Source: Halomonas sp. CH40 (lineage in GTDB: Bacteria; Pseudomonadota; Gammaproteobacteria; Pseudomonadales; Halomonadaceae). Taken from it: a DNA stretch of 64,000 nucleotides. The translations under genes were made by a program, and so were the position numbers. This document shows positions 10,524-18,632 of the stretch, piece by piece. A model generated the notes under the pieces. It was not told where the DNA came from, made no database searches, and saw only the letters and a list, made by a program, of their open reading frames with translations. The stretch spans positions 186,001-250,000 of the forward strand of contig CP112982.1 in NCBI GenBank assembly GCA_041875495.1, written 5' to 3'. Position 1 is the first letter of the stretch. Every line of letters starts with the position of its first letter.

Positions 10524-11414
10524 ATGACAGAATGGTATCTGGCAGGCTTGCTGGCAGGAGTCGTACTGCTGGGCGTGGCATTGCAGCGGCGTTTCCATCG
10601 TCGTCTGCATCGCGAGTTGGCTGCTCCTCGGGAAGCCGTTAACCGCTCATTGGAAGACGTTGGGCTGCAAGGTGACACCGTGCGCTTTACCACGGTGGGA
10701 GAGCGGATGCTGGAAGCCTGGTGGCTGCCCGCAAAGGCGCCGCAAGGGCAGATAGTGATTACTCACGGCTGGGGAGCCAATCGCGCCACCCTGCTGCCAC
10801 TAGCGCCGTTGCTGCTTGAAGCGGGTTGGAGCCTACTGCTGATTGATGTGCGCAACCATGGCAATAGCGATGATGACACCTTCTCCTCCATGCCGCGCTT
10901 TGCCGAAGATATTGACGCCGCCCTGAGCTGGCTGAAGCACCATCAACCCGCTTTACCTACGGCACTGATTGGCCACTCGGTCGGGGCAGCGGCTACCTTG
11001 CTGTGTGCCTCACGGCGCGATGATATTGCCGCTGTGGTCAGCCTGAGCAGCTTTGCCCATCCGGATGGCATGATGCGCCGCTGGCTGGATGCCAAAGGCT
11101 TGCCGTTCTTCCCGCTGGGCTGGTACGTAATCCGCTATGTGGAAAAGGTCATCGGCCATCGCTTTGATGCCATCGCACCGGTCACGACACTCCCTCAGAT
11201 CCGCTGCCCGGTCTTGCTGGTGCACGGCGAGAGCGACGATATCATTCCGTTAAGCGACGCTCAGCGGCTCACCCAGAAACAGACGCCCGGTGTGACCTTG
11301 CGGGTGGTGCCCGGAGGGCATGATCTGAGCGATAGTCTGGCGCGTCACGGTGATGAGCTGTTGGCGTTTCTGAACGCTGCCATTGACAAGCCTACCACCG
11401 AGCACTGCGCATAA
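10524..11414 (+). CDS. Membrane-anchored alpha/beta hydrolase
   Basis: The product (296 residues from ATG 10524) starts with a hydrophobic anchor (about 5-20). An alpha/beta-hydrolase domain follows: oxyanion-hole region HGWGANR, nucleophile elbow GHSVGA (serine), acidic residue in HGESDDIIP and catalytic histidine in GGHDLSD. The substrate is unknown; bacterial relatives are esterases or peptidases. The reading frame is open from 10464, but 10524 has the better ribosome-binding site (GGAGATGGAAGG). The gene ends just before a bidirectional terminator. Confidence 0.85.
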   Translation: MTEWYLAGLLAGVVLLGVALQRRFHRRLHRELAAPREAVNRSLEDVGLQGDTVRFTTVGERMLEAWWLPAKAPQGQIVITHGWGANRATLLPLAPLLLEAGWSLLLIDVRNHGNSDDDTFSSMPRFAEDIDAALSWLKHHQPALPTALIGHSVGAAATLLCASRRDDIAAVVSLSSFAHPDGMMRRWLDAKGLPFFPLGWYVIRYVEKVIGHRFDAIAPVTTLPQIRCPVLLVHGESDDIIPLSDAQRLTQKQTPGVTLRVVPGGHDLSDSLARHGDELLAFLNAAIDKPTTEHCA

Positions 11415-11418
11415 ATGC

Positions 11419-11444
11419 AAAAGCGCCCTTCAGCGAGCGCTTTT
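11419..11444. terminator. Bidirectional terminator hairpin
   Basis: AAAAGCGC and GCGCTTTT are inverted across a 10-base loop, giving A/T tracts on both sides. It lies between the convergent hydrolase and AhpD-like genes, the expected place for a shared terminator. Confidence 0.75.
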
Positions 11445-11466
11445 AATTCCCCAGATAGGAATGCCA

Positions 11467-11814
11467 TCAGTCCTGCTTGGAGAAACTGTCAAAGGCTTCC
11501 AATGCTTGTGCGGCATAGGTGTAGGCCGGGCCGCCGCCCATATACATGCACACGCCCAGCATTTCCATGAACTCTTCACGGGTAGCGCCCAGCTCGGCGG
11601 CTGCCTTGGAATGAAAGGCAATACAGCCATCGCAGCGAATGCTGATGCCAATGGCCAGTGCCATCAGTTCCTTGTGCTTATGTGACAGCGCTCCTTCCTT
11701 GTTGGCCCCTTTGGCCATCTGGGTGAAACCCTTGGCGACATCAGGGATATTCTTGCCGATTTCCTGCATCAGGGCGGAAAGGTCCTGAGTCGTTTTCTGC
11801 CAGTCTTTATGCAT
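11467..11814 (-). CDS. Carboxymuconolactone decarboxylase/AhpD-like protein
   Basis: This 115-residue protein of the CMD/AhpD family has the redox motif CDGCIAFH (C-x2-C-x3-H, near residue 62). This is the alkylhydroperoxidase-type active site, so thiol-dependent peroxide reduction is more likely than lactone decarboxylation. The length is typical for single-domain members. The upstream 200 bases (11815-12028) are AT-rich and hold no gene. They contain a CAATATATT stretch reminiscent of the sequence upstream of the sulfide:quinone oxidoreductase gene, but I cannot show co-regulation. Confidence 0.88.
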   Translation of the reverse strand: MHKDWQKTTQDLSALMQEIGKNIPDVAKGFTQMAKGANKEGALSHKHKELMALAIGISIRCDGCIAFHSKAAAELGATREEFMEMLGVCMYMGGGPAYTYAAQALEAFDSFSKQD

Positions 11815-12028
11815 GTATTTCTGCTCCTTTCAAGAAAGCATTGCGCTTGGAAAAGTCGCATTGTAATCGATGGTTATGCTATTTAATAATCAATATATTC
11901 TAAATTTGACGCAGGTCAGCTAAGTCACCCTCCGGCGACGTAATCAGGCTAGCGGGTGTCGTGCATAACCATGCTCAGTTTGGGCGAATAGCCTACCATC
12001 GCGACACAACGTTTATCAGGGTGGTGGT

Positions 12029-12550
12029 ATGTTTGATACGTCGATAACCAGTAGGCGCATGAAAAAAACTGCTCTTGATGCCGCTGATATCCGTATCCTC
12101 AGCGCCCTGCAGCGCCATGGCCAGCTCAGCAAGACCAAGCTGGCCGAGCTGGTCAATCTTTCCCCTACGCCCTGCTGGGCACGCCTGGATCGCCTGAAAT
12201 CGGCGGGCTACATTCGTGGCTATCATGCCGATATCGCGCTTGAACGCGTGCTTGATATCACCCGCGTCATGGTCAACCTGTCGTTGATGCATCACCGCAA
12301 GCAGGATTTCGAGCGTTTCGAGACCTACATTCGCAATATTGAAGAAATCACCGAATGTTATGTCACCGGGGGCGGGATGGATTATGTGTTCCAGGTCGTG
12401 GTGCCGAGCCTTTCTGCTTTCCAGAACCTGATGGATCGGCTGCTATCCGAAGACCTGAATATTGATCGCTACTATACCTATTTCATCACTCGCCAGGTCA
12501 AGTCGACCCAGCCAAATCTGGCCGCCCTGACGGCACATGCCAGCCCATAA
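12029..12550 (+). CDS. Lrp/AsnC family transcriptional regulator
   Basis: The 173-residue protein has an N-terminal winged HTH (about 15-65: LDAADIRILSALQRHGQLSKTKLAELVNLS in segments) and a C-terminal RAM/AsnC ligand-binding domain with the GGGMDYVFQV glycine-rich turn. Such proteins respond to amino acids or related small molecules. An alternative start at 12059 would remove ten residues. It precedes the DmdA-like/OsmC/CoA-ligase genes on the same strand with a 152-base gap, so it is a good candidate for their regulator. Confidence 0.88.
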   Translation: MFDTSITSRRMKKTALDAADIRILSALQRHGQLSKTKLAELVNLSPTPCWARLDRLKSAGYIRGYHADIALERVLDITRVMVNLSLMHHRKQDFERFETYIRNIEEITECYVTGGGMDYVFQVVVPSLSAFQNLMDRLLSEDLNIDRYYTYFITRQVKSTQPNLAALTAHASP

Positions 12551-12702
12551 CCAATTGGTCTGCAGTCAATCAAAAAGTAGTCTTTTCGGACGCCTAAAGG
12601 GCCTATCTTCAGTCTGCATGATGAATAGTCAGGCGCTATCCTTCTCGAACAATTAAACATCACGGCACACGGTGCCGCTGATTGAAAAAAGGGGCAAACG
12701 TC

Positions 12703-13848
12703 ATGTCATCATCCGTCAATACCGGCTTCGGTACACAGATCCGCAAATCTCCCTATTTTGAGGCTACTCTGCGTTGGGGGGCTCAGGGATTTTCCGTTTA
12801 TAACCACATGTATATTCCGCGCGACTTCGGTAGCCCAGAGCAGAATTTCTGGAACCTGGTGAACACCGCCATCCTGTGTGATGTGGGCGTTGAGCGTCAG
12901 GTTGAAATAACCGGACCCGATGCAGCGGAATTCACCCAGCTGCTGACTCTACGCAACCTGTCGAACATGGCCGTTGGGCAATGCAAGTATGTGCTGATCA
13001 CCAATGCCAGCGGCGGTATTCTCAACGATCCTATTCTGCTGCGCCTGGCTGAAAACCACTTCTGGCTGTCGCTGGCCGATAGCGACATCCTGCTGTGGGC
13101 TCAGGGTGTTGCCGTCAACTCGGGGCTGGATGTCACCATCAGCGAACCGGATGTTTCACCTCTGCAGCTGCAGGGCCCGGTGTCTGGCGAGATCATGAAG
13201 GCTCTGTTTGGCGAGAGCATCATGGATCTGCGCTATTACTGGCTGCGCGAGGTAGAGCTGGACGGTATCCCGCTGATTGTGTCGCGCACCGGCTGGTCAA
13301 GCGAGTTGGGCTATGAGCTTTATCTGCGTGATGGCAGCCGGGGTGATGAGCTGTGGGAAAAAATCATGGCCGCTGGCCAGCCTTTTGGTCTTCAGCCTGG
13401 CCATACCTCGACTATTCGCCGGATTGAAGGCGGCATGCTGTCCTATCATGCCGATGCCGATATTCACACCAACCCCTTTGAGCTGGGTATGGATCGTCTG
13501 GTGGATCTCGACATGGAAGCAGACTTTATCGGCAAGGCGGCGCTCAAGCGCATCCAGCAGGAAGGGATTCGCCGCAAGCAGGTTGGCCTGTGCATCGATG
13601 GTATCGACCCCTTGAGCGGGCCGAATGGCGATTTCTGGCCGATTAACTGTCAGGGTAAGACCGTTGGCAAGGTCACCTCGGCGGTACATTCTCCCAGGCT
13701 GGCGCGCAATATTGCTCTGGCAATGGTGGATATTGACGTCGCTGATATTGGCACCCAGGTTGAAGTGCTGATCGGTGGCGAACAGGTTCAGGCTGTTGTG
13801 GCTGAAAAGCCGTTTTATGATCCTAAAAAGCAACTGGCCGCCGCCTGA
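12703..13848 (+). CDS. dmdA: GcvT-family demethylase, DMSP demethylase (DmdA)-like
   Basis: The product (381 residues from ATG 12703, with ribosome-binding GGGG) belongs to the tetrahydrofolate-dependent aminomethyltransferase fold. The N-terminal RKSPYFEATLRWG and YNHMYIP blocks, then ERQVEITGPDAAEF and ADSDILLWAQG, match my memory of DmdA, which transfers a methyl group from dimethylsulfoniopropionate to THF to give methylmercaptopropionate. It differs from glycine-cleavage GcvT in lacking adjacent gcvH/gcvP. A CoA ligase two genes downstream would be the DmdB equivalent. DmdC and DmdD are not in the window. A demethylase for another onium compound or betaine is the main alternative. Confidence 0.75.
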   Translation: MSSSVNTGFGTQIRKSPYFEATLRWGAQGFSVYNHMYIPRDFGSPEQNFWNLVNTAILCDVGVERQVEITGPDAAEFTQLLTLRNLSNMAVGQCKYVLITNASGGILNDPILLRLAENHFWLSLADSDILLWAQGVAVNSGLDVTISEPDVSPLQLQGPVSGEIMKALFGESIMDLRYYWLREVELDGIPLIVSRTGWSSELGYELYLRDGSRGDELWEKIMAAGQPFGLQPGHTSTIRRIEGGMLSYHADADIHTNPFELGMDRLVDLDMEADFIGKAALKRIQQEGIRRKQVGLCIDGIDPLSGPNGDFWPINCQGKTVGKVTSAVHSPRLARNIALAMVDIDVADIGTQVEVLIGGEQVQAVVAEKPFYDPKKQLAAA

Positions 13849-13874
13849 ATTCATCCATCGGAAAGGATAACTGT

Positions 13875-14330
13875 ATGTCAGCACTCTCTATCGAGCTTGA
13901 ATGGACGCGCAATACCGCTGAACTGAAACCGGGTGCCTACGCCAATGCGCACCGGATTGACTATAACAGTGACACTGCGGTTATGGTGGATGCCGCCCCT
14001 GACTGGGGCGGTAACCCTAACAACACCAACCCGGAGCAGGCGCTGGCAGCGGCACTTTCCAGCTGCCATATGATGACGTTTCTGGCGCTGGCGGCGAAGG
14101 CAGGCTGGCCGGTTGCCAGCTACCATGATCAGGCGACGGCTGAGCTTGGCAAGAACGCCAAAGGGCAGATGTCGGTCACGCGTATCGATTTGCATCCGCA
14201 AGTGCACTTTGACGAGGGTTTTGAGGTAGATGCTGCAGAACTGGACAAGATGCAGCAGCGCGCGCATCGTTATTGCTTTATTGCCAATACCCTGGCCGAC
14301 GATGTTGCCATCGGTATCCAGTCAAGTTAA
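13875..14330 (+). CDS. OsmC family protein
   Basis: This 151-residue protein has the OsmC/Ohr fold signature. The first conserved cysteine is in ALSSCHMMTFLALAAK (about residue 57), and the second region HRYCFIANTL carries another cysteine near the C-terminus, consistent with a two-cysteine thiol peroxidase. The N-terminal substrate loop contains PDWGGNPNNTNPEQALAAA. It sits between the DmdA-like gene (26 bases) and the acyl-CoA ligase gene (14 bases), so it is almost certainly co-transcribed. It may protect against peroxides or reactive thiols made by the pathway; that is inference. Confidence 0.9.
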   Translation: MSALSIELEWTRNTAELKPGAYANAHRIDYNSDTAVMVDAAPDWGGNPNNTNPEQALAAALSSCHMMTFLALAAKAGWPVASYHDQATAELGKNAKGQMSVTRIDLHPQVHFDEGFEVDAAELDKMQQRAHRYCFIANTLADDVAIGIQSS

Positions 14331-14344
14331 GGACAGCCGCGCCT

Positions 14345-16045
14345 ATGAACAATCATTCCAATAATAATGAAAGCCATGCCGCTCATACCGATGAGCATGG
14401 CAGTAATCCCTACAATCAGGGGCTTGATCGCAACCCGGCCAACTTTCAGCCGCTGACGCCGCTGCAGTTTCTGGAACGCGCTGCCAGCGTCTTCCCTGAG
14501 CATATTGCAATCGTGCATGGTCGCCTGCGCCGTAACTATGCAGATTTCTATGCCCGCTCCCGCCAACTGGCATCAGCGCTTACCGAGCGCTATGCCATTG
14601 GCCGCGGCGATACGGTCAGCGTGGTGCTGGCCAATACGCCGGAAATGCTGGAATGCCATTACGGTGTGCCGATGTGCGGTGGCGTATTGCACTCGATCAA
14701 TACGCGCCTGGATGCGGCGACGATTGCCTTTCAGCTTGATCATGCCATGTCAAAAGTGGTGATTGCCGATCGCGCTTTCATGGCGTTGGTAAAAGAGGCG
14801 CTGGCGTTGGCCTCTGTCAGACCTGTACTGATTGAGGTCAATGACCCCGAAGACGATTCGCCCCTTTCCTCTGCTGAGCTGCCGGGCGATATCCCCGACT
14901 ATGAAGACGTGATCGCCACCGGCAGCCCAGACTTTGCCTGGCTGATGCCGGAAGATGAATGGGACGCCATTTCCATCAATTACACCTCGGGCACTACCGG
15001 CAACCCCAAAGGCGTGGTCTCTCATCATCGCGGTGCCTATCTGCTGGCTCAGGGCAATGCGCTGACCACGTCCATGCAGAAGCATGCTGTCTACCTGTGG
15101 ACGCTGCCGATGTTTCACTGCAACGGCTGGTGCTTCCCGTGGACGCTTTCGGCGATTGTCGGCACCCATGTGTGCCTGCGTCAGGTGCGCGCCGAGCCCA
15201 TCTGGGCAGCGCTGGCCGATGAAGGCGTCACGCATCTGTGCGGTGCGCCGATAGTGATGTCGCTGCTGATTGATACCCCTGAGGCTGAACGACCCCTACT
15301 GGACCGCCAGGTGCAGTTCTTTACTGCCGCCGCCCCGCCGCCCGAGCGGGTGCTGGCAAACATGAACACTCTGGGTTTTGATGTCACCCACCTCTACGGC
15401 CTGACAGAAACCTACGGCCCTGCGGTGGTGAATGACTGGCATCTTGACTGGTCAGACTGCTCCCAGGAGGAGCAGGCGCGGCTCAAGGCCCGCCAGGGGG
15501 TTCGCTACCTGCCATTGGAACAGCTGGAGGTGCTTGACCCGGTCAGCGGTGAACCGGTTCCCCATGACGGTGAAACCCTGGGCGAGGTGATGTTTCGCGG
15601 CAACGTGGTGATGAAAGGCTACTTCCGCAACCCGGAAGCCACGGCTGAGGCGTTTGCCAACGGCTGGTTCCATTCCGGTGACCTGGCGGTAGTACACCCG
15701 GACGGCTATCTGCAGCTCAAGGATCGCACCAAGGATGTGATCATTTCCGGCGGCGAAAACATCTCGTCTATCGAGATTGAGGAAGTGCTCTATCGTCATC
15801 CCGCCGTCAGCGTGGCAGCCGTAGTCGCCATGCCCCATGAAAAGTGGGGGGAGACGCCCTGCGCCTTTATTGAGCTTACCCCCAACAGCGAGGCAGATGA
15901 AGACACCTTACGGCAGTGGTGCCGCGACCACCTGGCGCCTTACAAGGTACCGCGTGAATTTGTGTTCGCCACCATTCCGCGTACCTCCACCGGCAAGATC
16001 CGCAAGGTCGCCCTGAGAGATCAGGTACGGGAAACTGTTAAGTAA
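14345..16045 (+). CDS. AMP-forming acyl-CoA ligase, DmdB-like
   Basis: The 566-residue product (ATG 14345) is an ANL-superfamily adenylate-forming enzyme. The P-loop-like YTSGTTGNPKGV (about 218-229), the LYGLTETYGP motif, the hinge GDLAVVHPDGY-KDRTKDVI and the C-terminal catalytic lysine in RTSTGKIRKV are all present. It joins a carboxylate to coenzyme A via an acyl-AMP. Next to a DmdA-like gene, methylmercaptopropionate is a plausible substrate, but medium-chain fatty acids are equally allowed by sequence. The frame is also open upstream into osmC; 14345 was chosen because it starts after the osmC stop. The Asn/His-rich N-terminus is unusual. Confidence 0.88.
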   Translation: MNNHSNNNESHAAHTDEHGSNPYNQGLDRNPANFQPLTPLQFLERAASVFPEHIAIVHGRLRRNYADFYARSRQLASALTERYAIGRGDTVSVVLANTPEMLECHYGVPMCGGVLHSINTRLDAATIAFQLDHAMSKVVIADRAFMALVKEALALASVRPVLIEVNDPEDDSPLSSAELPGDIPDYEDVIATGSPDFAWLMPEDEWDAISINYTSGTTGNPKGVVSHHRGAYLLAQGNALTTSMQKHAVYLWTLPMFHCNGWCFPWTLSAIVGTHVCLRQVRAEPIWAALADEGVTHLCGAPIVMSLLIDTPEAERPLLDRQVQFFTAAAPPPERVLANMNTLGFDVTHLYGLTETYGPAVVNDWHLDWSDCSQEEQARLKARQGVRYLPLEQLEVLDPVSGEPVPHDGETLGEVMFRGNVVMKGYFRNPEATAEAFANGWFHSGDLAVVHPDGYLQLKDRTKDVIISGGENISSIEIEEVLYRHPAVSVAAVVAMPHEKWGETPCAFIELTPNSEADEDTLRQWCRDHLAPYKVPREFVFATIPRTSTGKIRKVALRDQVRETVK

Positions 16046-16132
16046 ATAGTCAGTTAAGTTAAAATCACACAACCAACGAGGCCTACGCTTTCCAATCGTC
16101 ATATTAGCTAGCGTAAGTTTCCTTGGGGAAGG

Positions 16133-17479
16133 CTATTTACAAGTATCAGGCCAACGTACCAGACCCCAGCCGAAAATATCATCTTTGCCGGGTGGGCCAA
16201 GATCAATGGCGTTGGCACGCGTGCCTTCTAAGGTTTCTTGGCCCGATTGTATCTCAGCCAACATAACAGCCAGGGCAAAAGGTGCCGCAAAGGAAGTGCC
16301 GGTATGGTAGGCAGTGCCGTTATCGTTGGCTGACCAAATCTGTACGCCTGGGGCAGCAAAGTCAATCTGATGACCGCGGTTGGCATTCTGATAGATACGG
16401 TTTTGGGCATCAACAGCGGTGACTGCAATGACGCCTTGGTGAGTTGCAGGATAAAGTGGAGTTGTTTCAGGACCTTGATTTCCAGCTGCTGCCACGAGCA
16501 AAATATTACTTTCTAGCAATTTATCAAGCGCTGTTTTGAGCAATAAATTTTCTGGCCCGCCTAATGCCAGATTGATAGCTTGCACATCCTTTCCGAGTAG
16601 CCAATCGAGACCGCTTAGTAAAAGATCGGTAGTTGTATCAGGGCCGCGCTCAGTCTGGCGAAATACAGCTGCCACAGAGAGTCTTGCGTCGGGCATCAAG
16701 GGGAGGAAGCCAGCGCCTGGATTTCCTAGCCATAAAGCGGCAATAGCAGTGCCGTGGCTGGCAGGTGCCAATGGAGGCCTGGCTAGCAGTAGCAGCTCAA
16801 TCGGACGGTTGGTTAGTGCCGGATGCTGAGTATTGACGCTAGTGTCTATCAACCCCAAGTGAGTATCAATCAGGCAAGTAGTGCTGTCAGGGTTAAATTG
16901 GATCAGTCGCTGAGCTGCTTGGTGTCTGGAAGATTGTAGCTGGTAACGATGGTTCAGTGCTAGGTTTGCTTGTGGCAACCGTTCAGCTGCCAGGCGCAGC
17001 TGTTCCTTTGCATTACTTCCTGGTGGGAGCCTAAAAACACTTAGCACTTTATCCAGATGTTTCAGCTGCTGGCGCTGTTTGATCTGAAATGGCAGGCTAT
17101 TGAACGCTTTGACCGCTTCGATAGCCTCCTCCATGTTTTTAGACAGCATAAGTAACTCATCAGGCTCATGATCCTGAGAGGATAATGTGTTACCAGAGGG
17201 TGGTGTTTTTACTATTGGAAATGTAGGCAGCGGAAGGCTGGATGGCCCTTGCCCCATTAGGCTTCCGCGCGGCGGTGGTGGAACCTGTTGAGAAGGAGGG
17301 CTCAGGCCAGGGTGGTCTACGTCGCTATACTCCCTATCAGTTAAAGTGTCTGGCGCTGTCTCACGATCAATGTTTTGCACCTGTTGTGCATTCAATGGTG
17401 CAGTGTGAACCATAAGCCATGCGTATAGCATCAGAAAGCCGAACTTAGTAGCTGAACGGGGAATGCTGCTAGCTTTCAT
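16133..17479 (-). CDS. S8 (subtilisin-like) serine protease, exported
   Basis: This 448-residue protein begins with a signal peptide (about 1-32, cleavage near NAQQ). A proline-rich linker and a propeptide-like segment (about 140-195, LSVFRLPPGSN...LNHRYQL) follow, then the peptidase domain. The catalytic triad is visible: Asp in CLIDTHLGLIDTSVN, His in SHGTAIAAL and Ser in GTSFAAPFA, with oxyanion Asn in VAAAGNQGP. It should act in the periplasm or outside the cell. It is the last gene of an overlapping five-gene operon and starts within the stop of the anti-sigma gene (4-base overlap). That context suggests a role in envelope signalling or surface-protein processing. Confidence 0.92.
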   Translation of the reverse strand: MKASSIPRSATKFGFLMLYAWLMVHTAPLNAQQVQNIDRETAPDTLTDREYSDVDHPGLSPPSQQVPPPPRGSLMGQGPSSLPLPTFPIVKTPPSGNTLSSQDHEPDELLMLSKNMEEAIEAVKAFNSLPFQIKQRQQLKHLDKVLSVFRLPPGSNAKEQLRLAAERLPQANLALNHRYQLQSSRHQAAQRLIQFNPDSTTCLIDTHLGLIDTSVNTQHPALTNRPIELLLLARPPLAPASHGTAIAALWLGNPGAGFLPLMPDARLSVAAVFRQTERGPDTTTDLLLSGLDWLLGKDVQAINLALGGPENLLLKTALDKLLESNILLVAAAGNQGPETTPLYPATHQGVIAVTAVDAQNRIYQNANRGHQIDFAAPGVQIWSANDNGTAYHTGTSFAAPFALAVMLAEIQSGQETLEGTRANAIDLGPPGKDDIFGWGLVRWPDTCK

Positions 17480-18057
17480 GGCCGATTGACCTCTTCGATC
17501 AAATCGCTTTCAGAAAGCTGTTGTTTGACACTATCGATATCACTGTCTTGAGGTAGTTGAAGCATATAGATGCCTAACGCTCCCGGACCGGCAATAATTT
17601 CCGCTCCAAAGGGCCGAAGAAGAGCCTCCAGTTCAACCAAGGTGATGTTGGGTTCCGGTACAATCTGGAGGTGTGATTGTGTTGCCCCTGGAGTTCCTGA
17701 TAACAATGACCACTGACTATTTGTCGTGCTTTGGAAGATAACGACACTAGTCTGCAGGGTGACCACTAAACAAGCGGCTAATGCCAGAGGCTTCCAGAAG
17801 CGCTTTATTGGCTGGCGCTGAGACAGGCTATCTGATGGAGGTGTTGTTTGTGCAATATCCCGCTTGAGTCTGGCTAGCCCCAGCTCCGCTGACGGCATCT
17901 TTTCGTCACGCTGCCATCCTTGTTTTATGGCGCGCATCAGAGAGACTTCGTTAGCCAGATCAATATCTCGAGCGATCTCCTCCTGAATGCATTTTTGTTG
18001 ATCGCTATCCAGTTTACCGTTGAGGTATAGCAGTAAATGCTCGTCATCGTACTTCAC
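17476..18057 (-). CDS. Single-pass anti-sigma factor with subtilisin-propeptide-like C-terminus
   Basis: The 193-residue protein has a cytoplasmic N-terminal domain (about 1-85, starting with DDEHLLLYLNGKLDSD, the acidic 'zinc-finger-less' anti-sigma style), one TM helix (about 90-110) and a periplasmic C-terminal domain. The latter (about 130-193) contains GAEIIAGPGALGIYMLQLP and ends in LIEEVNRP, which resembles an inhibitor-I9/subtilisin propeptide fold. It overlaps the sigma gene upstream and the S8 protease gene downstream by 4 bases each. The assignment as anti-sigma rests on topology and position. The propeptide likeness is my inference. Confidence 0.8.
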   Translation of the reverse strand: MKYDDEHLLLYLNGKLDSDQQKCIQEEIARDIDLANEVSLMRAIKQGWQRDEKMPSAELGLARLKRDIAQTTPPSDSLSQRQPIKRFWKPLALAACLVVTLQTSVVIFQSTTNSQWSLLSGTPGATQSHLQIVPEPNITLVELEALLRPFGAEIIAGPGALGIYMLQLPQDSDIDSVKQQLSESDLIEEVNRP

Positions 18058-18632
18058 TTGTCGCTCCTACCGGCTCGTGCCAGCTGTGACTTTAACGCCT
18101 TTTTAGCGTGAAAAACGCGTGATTTGACCGTTCCAACTGGAATATTGAGTATGCTGCTGATGTCTTTGTAATCGAGTTCTTCAAAAAAAGCCAAGTGAAG
18201 TATCTCGCGATACTCTTGTGCAAGGCATTTAAGGCAAGTATTCAGGTATGCCTGGTTGCTGGCAGCTTCTATGGCTCTCTCAATATCGGCAGCGGGCGCT
18301 TCATCGGGGTGGCTATCATCCAATTCTTGAAATTCTCGTCGGCCCTGTTGGCGCCAGTAATCCTGCATCTTGTGATAAGCAATTCCCAGCAGCCATGTGG
18401 TTGCTTTTGCTTGCCCTCTGAATCCGTGAGCCGCTCGCCAAGCCTCTAGCATGGTGTCATTGAGTAAGTCGTTGGCAACAAAAGTATCGTTCAAACGTGA
18501 TAGTAGAAAACGGTACACACGTTGTTGATGGCGACGATAGAAGCACTCAAGCGCTGAGTTGTCATGGCAAGCCATGGCAGCGAGGAGAGCACTATCATCA
18601 CGACTGTCTTGATAGGTATTGGTCATCGTCAT
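18054..18632 (-). CDS. ECF-family RNA polymerase sigma factor
   Basis: This 192-residue protein has region sigma2 (about 28-95; FYRRHQQRVYRFLLSRL, NDLLNDTMLEAWR, ATTWLLGIAYHKMQDYWR) and region sigma4 (about 130-182; YREILHLAFFEELDYKDISSIL, GTVKSRVFHAKKAL). This is the complete two-domain layout of extracytoplasmic-function sigma factors. It is followed directly by a membrane anti-sigma gene. Its likely targets include its own operon, since barrel, secreted protein, sigma, anti-sigma and protease are arranged with overlapping reading frames. The start ATG 18632 overlaps the upstream stop as ATGA. Confidence 0.95.
   Translation of the reverse strand: MTMTNTYQDSRDDSALLAAMACHDNSALECFYRRHQQRVYRFLLSRLNDTFVANDLLNDTMLEAWRAAHGFRGQAKATTWLLGIAYHKMQDYWRQQGRREFQELDDSHPDEAPAADIERAIEAASNQAYLNTCLKCLAQEYREILHLAFFEELDYKDISSILNIPVGTVKSRVFHAKKALKSQLARAGRSDK

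Noticed and set aside
12551..12702. Glycine riboswitch before the GcvT-family gene
   Set aside because: No recognisable glycine aptamer blocks in the 152 bases upstream.
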